DNA of 29,077 nt from NCBI GenBank assembly GCA_030666935.1, contig DAOUWX010000005.1, positions 1 through 29,077 of the forward strand, in the 5' to 3' direction. Source of the DNA: Atribacterota bacterium (GTDB taxonomy: Bacteria; Atribacterota; Phoenicimicrobiia; Phoenicimicrobiales; Phoenicimicrobiaceae). The stretch's first letter is position 1; every line of letters begins with the position of its first letter. Under the pieces are notes generated by a model, which saw only the letters and a program-made list of their open reading frames with translations, searched no databases and was not told the origin of the DNA. Positions 8,454 to 15,112 of this stretch are shown in pieces. Made by a program: the position numbers and the translations under genes.

Positions 8454-8891
8454 TTAAATATTGTTAATTTCCAAACCTATTGCCTCATGTTCAAAACCCT
8501 TAATTGGAGCTCCTATCATTCCATAAATACCTACGGATATCCATTCCCCTAAATTTTTTTGTGTAGTATCAATAGGACCCCTTAAAATAACAAATTTTAC
8601 ACCTACAGTTCTTAAAAAATTACCAATGCCAATTTCTCCCCTACATAAACCCTTTAATGCACTTAAAATAGTATGGTATACTACATGTTCGTCTCGATAA
8701 CAGCCTGCACTAAAAATTCCTTCTCTCTTTGCTGTAGTTTCTATTGCAGCGATAATTTCTTTGCTATCCATGGTTCCAGCTTTGCCTATACATATTTTAT
8801 AACCTAAATTACTAACTTTCTTAAATAATTCTTTTTCTTCTTCTTCGGAAGATATTAATAATAATATTGTTAATTTTCCAATTTTAGCCAA
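8454..8891 (-). CDS. hutP: HutP, histidine-responsive transcription antiterminator
   Basis: A 145-residue protein matching Bacillus subtilis HutP (148 residues) along its whole length as I recall that sequence: the IGKLTILLL start, GKAGTMDSKEIIAAIETTAK (37-55), YRDEHVVYHTILSAL, RGEIGIGNFLRTVG, VILRG and GAPIKGFEHEAIG. The histidines that bind Mg2+ and L-histidine in B. subtilis (His73, His77, His138) correspond to His69, His73 and His135. The start is a TTG at 8891 with AAAGGTG 7 bases upstream; no in-frame ATG precedes it. There are no histidine-degradation genes nearby; the gene sits in front of an amino-acid importer with a terminator and NAG triplets between them, so here it probably controls uptake. 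Confidence 0.95.
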   Translation of the reverse strand: MAKIGKLTILLLISSEEEEKELFKKVSNLGYKICIGKAGTMDSKEIIAAIETTAKREGIFSAGCYRDEHVVYHTILSALKGLCRGEIGIGNFLRTVGVKFVILRGPIDTTQKNLGEWISVGIYGMIGAPIKGFEHEAIGLEINNI

Positions 8892-8960
8892 ATTAAAACA
8901 CCTTTTACCTAAATTACATTCTCTAATTTCGAATGTATAAAAATGAAAATTTAATTTTTG

Positions 8961-9009
8961 TCATACTCTTTATGTAAAGATACTACATAAGTTTTAAAAA
9001 TCCTGCTTT
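8961..9009 (-). promoter_or_regulatory. repeated GCAGGATTTTT element, copy 2 (upstream of hutP)
   Basis: The 18 bases at 8992-9009 are identical to 8274-8291. They are followed on the minus strand by CTTATGTAGTATCTTTACATAA, which keeps TGT, ATCT and TA at the same spacing as copy 1. Its position about 100 bases upstream of the hutP start suggests a promoter or operator shared by hutP and the importer. The related but degenerate string CAGGATTTATAAATATTTT upstream of larA (4942-4960) may be a third member. Confidence 0.45.
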
Positions 9010-9080
9010 ATTCTTAAAAAATTGAAAATATTTTTTATAAATATATAAAGAAGGGGGGGATTTTTTCGAATTCACTACTA

Positions 9081-9971
9081 TTACTGATTATACGAAATTC
9101 TCTTTGCCGGCTCAAAAGGGCTTTTCGCCTTCTTTAAAATATCTTTATACACCTCTAAATTTCGGTCTTCAAGATGATCAAATATCATCGGGCTACTTGA
9201 TCCATAAGTTACATGTTTTAGTGGATTGGGGTCAAGTTTTGCAGATATTATCTCTTCTGTACCTCGAGCCTGGGCAAGTTTCCGGGCGATAGGGCTAATT
9301 ATCATACTGCTTCCAAAATAATAGTTATTTCCCGCATCTGCCCCTACAGAATTTGCGGCTACAACATACACATGATTATCATATGCCCTGGCTTTATTAG
9401 TCATATCCCATATCTCAAAACTTCGTAATAATGCTGAAGGTCTGGTTATAATCTCCGCTCCCTGAATAGCTAAAACCCTGCTCAATTCTGGGAAATCGCC
9501 ATCATAGCATATTATCATTCCAATTTTCCCCAATTTAGTATCCACTATAACAGCTTCCTTACCGGGAGTAGTCCACCCACCTCCACCAAGCCTCTCGGTG
9601 GGGAAGGGATGTGTTTTACGGTAAATCCCGGCAATTTCTCCCTCATCATTTATGAGTACAGAACTATTCATGATCACATTTTTTTCTTTGCCTTTTTCAT
9701 ACACGGGAAGGACTACGTGTACCTTTAATTCTCTGGCAAGCGCTCCAATCTGCTCGGTTTCGGGTCCCGGAATATAATTTAATAAATCATAGAACTCTTC
9801 AGACGGCATACCGGGAGCAAATCCGGTAGTAACAGATTCCGGAAATACGACTAATTCAGCGTCATGCTCTTTCACTGCAGTCCTAAGCCAGAAACCTATT
9901 TTTTCTAAATTATAATTAATATCATTCGGTTTAACTGCAATTTGAACAGCAGCAGCAATGAATTCCTTCAT
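9081..9971 (-). CDS. nitrilase-superfamily carbon-nitrogen hydrolase (amidase)
   Basis: A 296-residue cytoplasmic amidase of the nitrilase superfamily, with the Glu-Lys-Cys triad at Glu45 (VFPESVTTGF), Lys119 (YRKTHPFP) and Cys155 (MIICYDGDFPELSR). The superfamily hydrolyses amides, carbamoyl-amino acids and nitriles. It lies downstream of the cyclase and FdrA-type genes and probably acts late in the same pathway, for example on a dicarboxylic monoamide (oxamate or malonamate) released by the carbamoyl transferase; this is inference. A strong hairpin lies only 28 bases before its ATG, leaving no room for a promoter between them. GAGGAGAGTGAGAAAAG gives a ribosome site. Confidence 0.88.
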   Translation of the reverse strand: MKEFIAAAVQIAVKPNDINYNLEKIGFWLRTAVKEHDAELVVFPESVTTGFAPGMPSEEFYDLLNYIPGPETEQIGALARELKVHVVLPVYEKGKEKNVIMNSSVLINDEGEIAGIYRKTHPFPTERLGGGGWTTPGKEAVIVDTKLGKIGMIICYDGDFPELSRVLAIQGAEIITRPSALLRSFEIWDMTNKARAYDNHVYVVAANSVGADAGNNYYFGSSMIISPIARKLAQARGTEEIISAKLDPNPLKHVTYGSSSPMIFDHLEDRNLEVYKDILKKAKSPFEPAKRISYNQ

Positions 9972-9998
9972 CTTTTCTCACTCTCCTCTATATTAAAT

Positions 9999-10043
9999 CA
10001 AAAAGTGCCAGGCCATCTTTAAGGATGTACCTGGCACTTTTTG
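9999..10043 (-). terminator. strong hairpin between cyclase and nitrilase genes
   Basis: A 14-bp perfect stem (9999-10012 with 10030-10043) with a further short inner helix. In the minus direction the 3' arm ends CACUUUUUG, and the U run forms part of the stem. It begins 5 bases after the cyclase stop and ends 27 bases before the nitrilase ATG. It can act as a terminator that lowers nitrilase expression, or as an mRNA processing/stability hairpin. Confidence 0.75.
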
Positions 10044-10048
10044 TTTAT

Positions 10049-10831
10049 CTATTCCTCGTCAAAGGCAACAACCCTGCAAATACTTGATTCTCCATCGACA
10101 AAACGCCAGGGGAAACACCCGACAATAGTTCTTTTGTTAAGAATTTTATCGACATCTCCTCCGAGGTTTTCTATATGAATTATATCAAGATGAAAAAGCT
10201 GGGTATGCATTAATTGATAGTGGTCCGGAGGGAATACTTCTTCAAGGCTTTTGCCGTATTTTTTTCTAAAAACTTCATCACACTCTTTTGCCTGCACCGG
10301 CATCCAGTCACGAATCTTGGTATTCATCGGGTGATCTGCTGAACCACAGTCAACACCTATCCATTTAATATCCATTTCTTTACACCAGTTGGCAAACTCC
10401 ATAGTTGGACCAGGATGTTTAATCATATATCTTACTTCATCTGCTTCCGGCTGATCCCAGCTATAACGAAGATATCCGGTATAGATTACCAAAATATCAC
10501 CTTTCTTTACCTCTACTCTTTCCATAATATCTTTGGAAGAATAAATACCGTAATCTTCAGCAATATCACTAAGGTCAACCACTGCGGCAGGTCCGATAAG
10601 GTCATCTAAAGGTATGCTTGCTATATCCCTGCCATGAGTACAGAAGTGAAGTGAACCATCTAAATGTGTTCCTACATGATTACTGGTGGTAATAAGCTGG
10701 CCATTGGCTCCATTAGGGGCAAGCCTCTTAAAAAATTTAATTTGTAGCGGCTCATAAGTTGGCCAGGCCGGAGTCAAGTGGCTTATCGGTTGAGTTAAAT
10801 CGTACATCTTAATCTTTTCAAAAAATTTCAT
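10049..10831 (-). CDS. cyclase-family metal-dependent hydrolase (KynB/isatin-hydrolase-like)
   Basis: A 260-residue protein of the cyclase family (Pfam-type fold of kynurenine formamidase and isatin hydrolase). The metal-binding motif H-x-G-T-H-x-D-x3-H is intact: His52, His56, Asp58, His62 in NHVGTHLDGSLHF; serine replaces the usual proline. IYTGYLRYSW, GVDCGSADHP and FHLDIIHIENLGG are further family blocks. Enzymes of this family hydrolyse amide bonds, some in rings (isatin, a cyclic alpha-keto amide). In this operon it is the best candidate for opening a cyclic ureide to an N-carbamoyl acid for the FdrA complex; this is inference. AGGGAG lies 7-8 bases before the ATG, and the gap to DUF1116 is 18 bases. 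Confidence 0.85.
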   Translation of the reverse strand: MKFFEKIKMYDLTQPISHLTPAWPTYEPLQIKFFKRLAPNGANGQLITTSNHVGTHLDGSLHFCTHGRDIASIPLDDLIGPAAVVDLSDIAEDYGIYSSKDIMERVEVKKGDILVIYTGYLRYSWDQPEADEVRYMIKHPGPTMEFANWCKEMDIKWIGVDCGSADHPMNTKIRDWMPVQAKECDEVFRKKYGKSLEEVFPPDHYQLMHTQLFHLDIIHIENLGGDVDKILNKRTIVGCFPWRFVDGESSICRVVAFDEE

Positions 10832-10849
10832 TTTATTTCTCCCTTCATT

Positions 10850-12112
10850 TTATACTAAATTTTTTGTTTCTAAATCTTCTACAAACGCTTGCAAGGCATC
10901 CTCAAAACAGTTCATCGGAGGTTTCACCAGACCTGCTCCTACCTGACCAATACCCGGGTCCTTGTGGGCTATTCCGGTATTAATACTGGGCAATATTCCG
11001 GTTTCAACTACTTTCCGAATATCAATCCCGGTTGGTGTCCCTCTAAAATCTAAAGCAGGAATTTTAAATATAGTATTCTCTGCAACGGTTATTTCATACA
11101 TCTTAAGGGTAAAGTTTACTGCATCTTTAGCAGTCCCTCCCACAAATTGAACGATAGCAGGTGCTGCCGCCATGGTAAACCCGCCAATGCCTGCTGTCTC
11201 GGCTATAACACTATCACCGATATCAAGGTTTGCATCTTCTGCCGTATAACCGGGAAATAAAAGTCCATCTACTATCCCGGCCGGTCCGGTAAACCATCTT
11301 TCGCCGAGTCCGCTAACTCGTATCCCGAACTCAGTTCCGTTTCTGGCCATAACCGTAACAATAGTACTAAATTCTATATTTTTTGCAGCATCGAGTATGC
11401 ATTTACATGCAGGCATAGTAAGGTTTAAGAAAAAATGGTCGTTGCTGTCTATAAATTTCAATACTTCAATTTTTTCTTTTTCATTGAATTTTGTCTGAAT
11501 AATATAAGGAGCCAGTTCTCTAATCAAAAGCGAGGTCCCTGCCCTATTCCGATTATGTCCCTCATCACCCATCTGAAGTGCCTGAGTTATCATAGTTTTC
11601 AAGTCTATCGGACCATGTAATTTAAGTGCTTGTTTTAATAGTGGATAAAGCAGATTCTCCATCCACTTCAATCTTTTAATCACTTCATCACTATAGGCGC
11701 CATAGCGGAGAACTTTACCTAGGCCTTCATTTAAAGTGCAATAAGAATGATTACCGTATTTCTTATTCTGAAGAATCCACACCGGCATCGAAGCACTGAC
11801 TACTCCGGCCATCGGCCCCACCGTATTATGATGATGACAGGGGTCATAAGATATTTTTCCTGAAGCAGCAAGTTCAATGGCTTCTTTTTTATCGACCGCA
11901 AGACCTTCATAGATTAATGCTCCGATAACTGCGCCTCTTAAAGGGCCTGACATTTTTCCCCATTTAATAGGTGGGCCGGCATGAAGTATCGTTTTTTTGG
12001 TCATTCCGGAGATAACTTCTCCTGCTACCCCGATATCTAAAAGTGTGGGCTGTCCGTTCAAGATTATTTCCATTACTTTCTTATTGGCTGCTTCTATTCT
12101 TTCTTGAACCAT
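10850..12112 (-). CDS. allG: DUF1116 protein, oxamate carbamoyltransferase-type subunit (AllG/YlbE/YahG-like), lacking its N-terminal segment
   Basis: A 420-residue DUF1116 protein. Family marks are MTKKTILHAGPPIKW (about 37-51), a DPCHHHNTVGPMAGV block (about 91-105), DEGHNRNRAG and MARNGTEFGIR. In E. coli, FdrA, YlbE and YlbF (AllF, AllG, AllH) together are reported to make the oxamate carbamoyltransferase that phosphorolyses oxalurate. The first residues (VQERIEAANKKVMEIIL) align with about residue 58 onward of E. coli YahG as I recall it; the missing N-terminus is encoded by a separate small gene directly upstream (12128-12298), in the same frame and divided from it by one TAA codon. GAGGAGG lies 8 bases before this ATG, so the internal start is well supported. 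Confidence 0.88.
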   Translation of the reverse strand: MVQERIEAANKKVMEIILNGQPTLLDIGVAGEVISGMTKKTILHAGPPIKWGKMSGPLRGAVIGALIYEGLAVDKKEAIELAASGKISYDPCHHHNTVGPMAGVVSASMPVWILQNKKYGNHSYCTLNEGLGKVLRYGAYSDEVIKRLKWMENLLYPLLKQALKLHGPIDLKTMITQALQMGDEGHNRNRAGTSLLIRELAPYIIQTKFNEKEKIEVLKFIDSNDHFFLNLTMPACKCILDAAKNIEFSTIVTVMARNGTEFGIRVSGLGERWFTGPAGIVDGLLFPGYTAEDANLDIGDSVIAETAGIGGFTMAAAPAIVQFVGGTAKDAVNFTLKMYEITVAENTIFKIPALDFRGTPTGIDIRKVVETGILPSINTGIAHKDPGIGQVGAGLVKPPMNCFEDALQAFVEDLETKNLV

Positions 12113-12127
12113 GAATATTTCCTCCTC

Positions 12128-12298
12128 TTATTTTAACTTATCTAACAAAGAAAGCATCTTTTTATTTCCTCCGGCAGGAGGCTTCCAGTCCACCTGAACG
12201 GTCTTGACATTTTGTTTCTTTAAATTTTCATTAAAAGATTCAAGCCCCATATTTATTATCTTTAATTCCTCCTGGAATAATTCATTAATCTTGGTCAT
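12128..12298 (-). CDS. 56-residue protein equal to the N-terminal segment of DUF1116 proteins
   Basis: Read by hand: MTKINELFQEELKII starts it, NMGLESFNENLKKQNVKTV follows, and VDWKPPAGGNKKMLSLLDKL ends it. It matches the beginning of E. coli YahG (NVINVGIAMFSDDL..., then LDWTPPGQG) as I remember that protein, so it is the N-terminal segment of DUF1116 expressed separately. Its ATG overlaps the fdrA TGA by 4 bases (ATGA), so translation is coupled. Its TAA is followed after 15 bases by the DUF1116 ATG, with a strong Shine-Dalgarno. The two reading frames are the same (start-to-start 186 bases), so a single stop codon separates what is one protein in E. coli. The piece probably stays as a small subunit of the carbamoyltransferase. 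Confidence 0.85.
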   Translation of the reverse strand: MTKINELFQEELKIINMGLESFNENLKKQNVKTVQVDWKPPAGGNKKMLSLLDKLK

Positions 12299-13851
12299 TG
12301 ACTATTCCTCCTTGATAAAACAATTGCAGCCGCCAATCTTACTGTCTGAGCATTACTGGGCATAACAATTACCCCTTCTTCTTTAAGTTTTTTCTCTTGC
12401 TCAATAAGATTCTGGGGGTCTCCCTCTGTCCCGCAGACAGAACATATCATGCAGATATGCCTCCCGTCTTTCCCGGCAATTTCTCTTGCTTTTCGGATAT
12501 AGGGGATCATCTCTCCTGCCGGATCAGGATTGCTGCCAAACCCCAGGACAAAATCCATTAATATAACCGCTGTCTCTCTATCTTTTGCTTCTGATAAAAT
12601 TCTTTCCTGACGTACATACGGATCTATCATCGGATGCGGTTTACCCCGGGTAAATTCATCATCGCCAAGATCAATTAAACTATGCCTGTAACTTTTATTG
12701 ATATCAGAAAGCTTCCCTTCAGGCTTTAAGGGAATATTCGAATATATACCGCCGATTAAAGCGGAAAGAATTATCATCGCTTCGTCGCAAAGTGTCCCAC
12801 CGGTATATAGACCCCTGATATATCTTTGCTTTTGGTTTAATTTTTTGGTTTCTTCCTGAATAATCTTATCTATACCGGTTACGGTAAAACCGCTAAAATC
12901 TTCGATAGATTTTCCCTTTGCTATCGCCACCGCCTTATGGGCAGTATCTTCAAGACTTAAACCGGGGATAGAGCCATATTCTTTGATCACCTCCGGGTCG
13001 CCTCCTGCAAAATAAACCACCGAAGGCTTTTCCCCTTCTTTTAATATGGAAAGTACTTTTCTCGCCACTTCTTTATCCGGAGGCTTGGAAATTAAAACTA
13101 TAACTTCAGTAAGGGGGTCATTTTGTAATGCCTTTAATCCTTCAATCATCATTATACCACCAACTTCGGCTTTAAGATCCCTGCCTCCTGTACCGATAGC
13201 CTGTGAAATACCGTTCCCCAATTTATCAATCATCACGGTTACTTCCTGTATGCCTGTACCTGATGCCCCCACTATGCCGATAGGACCTTTCCTGATAACA
13301 TTGGCGAAAGCTAAAGCCACATGGTTAATAATTGCTGTCCCGCAGTCAGGTCCCATCATCAGAAGCCCTCTCTGTTTAGCCAGCTTCTTTAAATCTATCT
13401 CCTCTTCCAAGGAAACATTATCACTGAAGAGCATAACATGTTTATCATTTAATAAAGCATTTTTTGCTTCTCTTGCCGCATATTCCCCGGGGAGAGAAAT
13501 CAGAACCAGATTGGCATCAGGTATATATTTGAGGGCGGATTCAAATGTTGAGGGTTGGTAATCTTCTGATTCTGCTTTCTTCTTACTTAACAGTTCATCA
13601 ACGAAAGCAAAAGCTTTTTTAGTAATATTATCGTCTATAGAATCTAAAGAAATAAAAAAATCATTGGGGGTTGTTTTTTGTAATTCGGGAGTTAAAAGAT
13701 TAAGATTACCTGCCAGCTCTTTATTAAGTTCTGTCCCCATACCTACAATAACTTCCTTCACTCCCTCAATTTTTTTTACCTCTCTGGTAATTATCATTAA
13801 GGTTACAGAATCATAATATGCATTTTCTTTGATAAGATATTTCAAAACCAT
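12295..13851 (-). CDS. fdrA: FdrA protein, oxamate carbamoyltransferase-type subunit (AllF/YahF-like)
   Basis: A 518-residue FdrA protein, full length for the family. It resembles succinyl-CoA ligase alpha chains: MMGPDCGTAIINHVALAFAN (about 165-184), GPIGIVGASGTGIQEVTV, IGTGGRDLKAEVGG and YFAGGD, followed by a second domain with GLYTGGTLCDEA and DFVLGFGSNPDPAGEM. With DUF1116 and DUF2877 partners it is thought to transfer a carbamoyl group to phosphate, yielding carbamoyl phosphate for ATP synthesis by carbamate kinase. That kinase is not in the window. The E. coli yah cluster pairs FdrA (YahF) and DUF1116 (YahG) with a CodA-like amidohydrolase (YahJ), as this locus does with the gene at 15113. 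It starts 16 bases after the DUF2877 gene. Confidence 0.9.
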   Translation of the reverse strand: MVLKYLIKENAYYDSVTLMIITREVKKIEGVKEVIVGMGTELNKELAGNLNLLTPELQKTTPNDFFISLDSIDDNITKKAFAFVDELLSKKKAESEDYQPSTFESALKYIPDANLVLISLPGEYAAREAKNALLNDKHVMLFSDNVSLEEEIDLKKLAKQRGLLMMGPDCGTAIINHVALAFANVIRKGPIGIVGASGTGIQEVTVMIDKLGNGISQAIGTGGRDLKAEVGGIMMIEGLKALQNDPLTEVIVLISKPPDKEVARKVLSILKEGEKPSVVYFAGGDPEVIKEYGSIPGLSLEDTAHKAVAIAKGKSIEDFSGFTVTGIDKIIQEETKKLNQKQRYIRGLYTGGTLCDEAMIILSALIGGIYSNIPLKPEGKLSDINKSYRHSLIDLGDDEFTRGKPHPMIDPYVRQERILSEAKDRETAVILMDFVLGFGSNPDPAGEMIPYIRKAREIAGKDGRHICMICSVCGTEGDPQNLIEQEKKLKEEGVIVMPSNAQTVRLAAAIVLSRRNSQ

Positions 13852-13867
13852 TTCTCCCCTCTCCCAT

Positions 13868-14782
13868 TTATTTTAATATCTTTACCCTGGCCATCAATAC
13901 TCCACCGAAAACAATTCCAGCAGCACAGTCACTGCCTGATGTCCCGCCAATATTGAGGAGGTTAATACATTTATCTTGAACGGAAGTGTTATGGATAACC
14001 GCCAGCATCAAATCCCTGATCGGTTCACTAAATCTTGCCTTCATTCCATTTCTAAGCATTATTTCACTGATGAAAGTTGTTCGCCCCGGAAGGTCGTAAA
14101 TAATAAAACCTGCTATCTTTTTTAAATTCTCTAAATGGTTGTCAAAATAATATCCTATATAATAAAGTGAGGCCAATATACCCAGTAGAAAATCATCTGC
14201 CGCAGGAGTTAGCCCCGGTCCCAGGCCAATAAGTCGTTTTGAAGCTTCGGCAATCTCCTTATAATCAAAGTCACTTATTCCCTTTGCCAATCTTTTTACA
14301 GGATTTATAATAAAATTTTTATAATTATTATCTACTCTATTCCCGTCGAGAATAGAAGCTGCACCTTCTATTTCTCCACATTTTAGGGTCAAATCACGAA
14401 TTTTTTCTATATTTTTATTGAGTATTTCTTCTGAAATTTCAGACCTTAAAAATAAAGGTGATGAATCCCATACCTTGGCCCCGGTAAGTTTGATAGAAAG
14501 ACAGGCCTCGGGCATCTTTATTTCATCTTTATTTATAACAGATTTCATCCCGGTTTTAAAGCCAATAGAGCATAGTTTTTGGTCTTCTGCAATATCTAAC
14601 TTAATCGCAGATGGGTAATTAGGAAGCTTTGGAGAAACAAGAGTAACTACTCTATTTCTATCTAATTGAATATTACAGGCATGATCAAATACCGAATGAA
14701 CAATTCCATCAACTGTTTTAGAGGTAAGAGTACCAATTAAATCAGAAGCTACAGACTTAGCTAACAGCATAACAATTCCCAT
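13868..14782 (-). CDS. allH: DUF2877 protein, oxamate carbamoyltransferase-type subunit (AllH/YlbF-like)
   Basis: A 304-residue DUF2877 protein with the family block GLGPGLTPAADDFLLGIL (about 207-224), FISEIMLRNG and a terminal GGTSGSDCAAGIVFG. It is the third subunit of the FdrA-type carbamoyltransferase as described in E. coli and heads the operon here. The start is uncertain: the ATG at 14782 has no clear ribosome site, and an ATG four codons later (14770) has GGGA upstream; both leave the conserved part intact. The homology places the enzyme in ureide catabolism, most likely on oxalurate or a similar N-carbamoyl amide. Confidence 0.85.
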   Translation of the reverse strand: MGIVMLLAKSVASDLIGTLTSKTVDGIVHSVFDHACNIQLDRNRVVTLVSPKLPNYPSAIKLDIAEDQKLCSIGFKTGMKSVINKDEIKMPEACLSIKLTGAKVWDSSPLFLRSEISEEILNKNIEKIRDLTLKCGEIEGAASILDGNRVDNNYKNFIINPVKRLAKGISDFDYKEIAEASKRLIGLGPGLTPAADDFLLGILASLYYIGYYFDNHLENLKKIAGFIIYDLPGRTTFISEIMLRNGMKARFSEPIRDLMLAVIHNTSVQDKCINLLNIGGTSGSDCAAGIVFGGVLMARVKILK

Positions 14783-15112
14783 AAGAATAATTATAAATTT
14801 TTACTCTTTACTTTAAATATCATAAATGTATAAAGGGCTCTTTGTCAATAAATCTTTTAACCAATCGTTAGTGTAAACTTTAGCGGGATAGTTAAATAAA
14901 AAGAAGAATACTATTTTTTCTATCTTCTCCTTTTCTTTTTCTTTCTCTTTCTCTTTCTTAACTCGATACTCGATACTGATTATCTTATAGTCTTGACTTA
15001 ATTTATTTTTATGTGCTATTCTTATTTTTAAGACAACACTTAAAATTAAACTCTTTCTATACTTATTGCTTTATTAGTGATATAAAATATTATTTTTAAA
15101 TAGGGGGTTAAA
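14783..15112. other. divergent intergenic region with pyrimidine tract and CGATACT repeats
   Basis: This 330-base AT-rich spacer lies between the divergent DUF2877 and amidohydrolase genes. It holds a CT-only tract (about 14916-14957, mostly CTTT and CTTTT units), then TTAACTCGATACTCGATACT, a string type that recurs at 21185-21470. No gene or RNA gene is seen. A candidate plus-strand promoter lies at 14993-15022. Confidence 0.6.
14993..15022 (+). promoter_or_regulatory. candidate sigma-70-type promoter for the amidohydrolase gene
   Basis: TTGACT, an 18-base spacer, then TATTCT. The hexamers resemble those at 21478-21506 (TTGACA, 17 bases, TATTCT) in front of the other plus-strand operon. The start codon follows 90 bases later, with AGGGGG about 5 bases before it. 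Confidence 0.45.

Noticed and set aside
13046..13561. 171-codon open frame on the plus strand
   Set aside because: It is antisense to fdrA, whose protein is clearly conserved in this stretch; the frame has no family similarity and no ribosome site.
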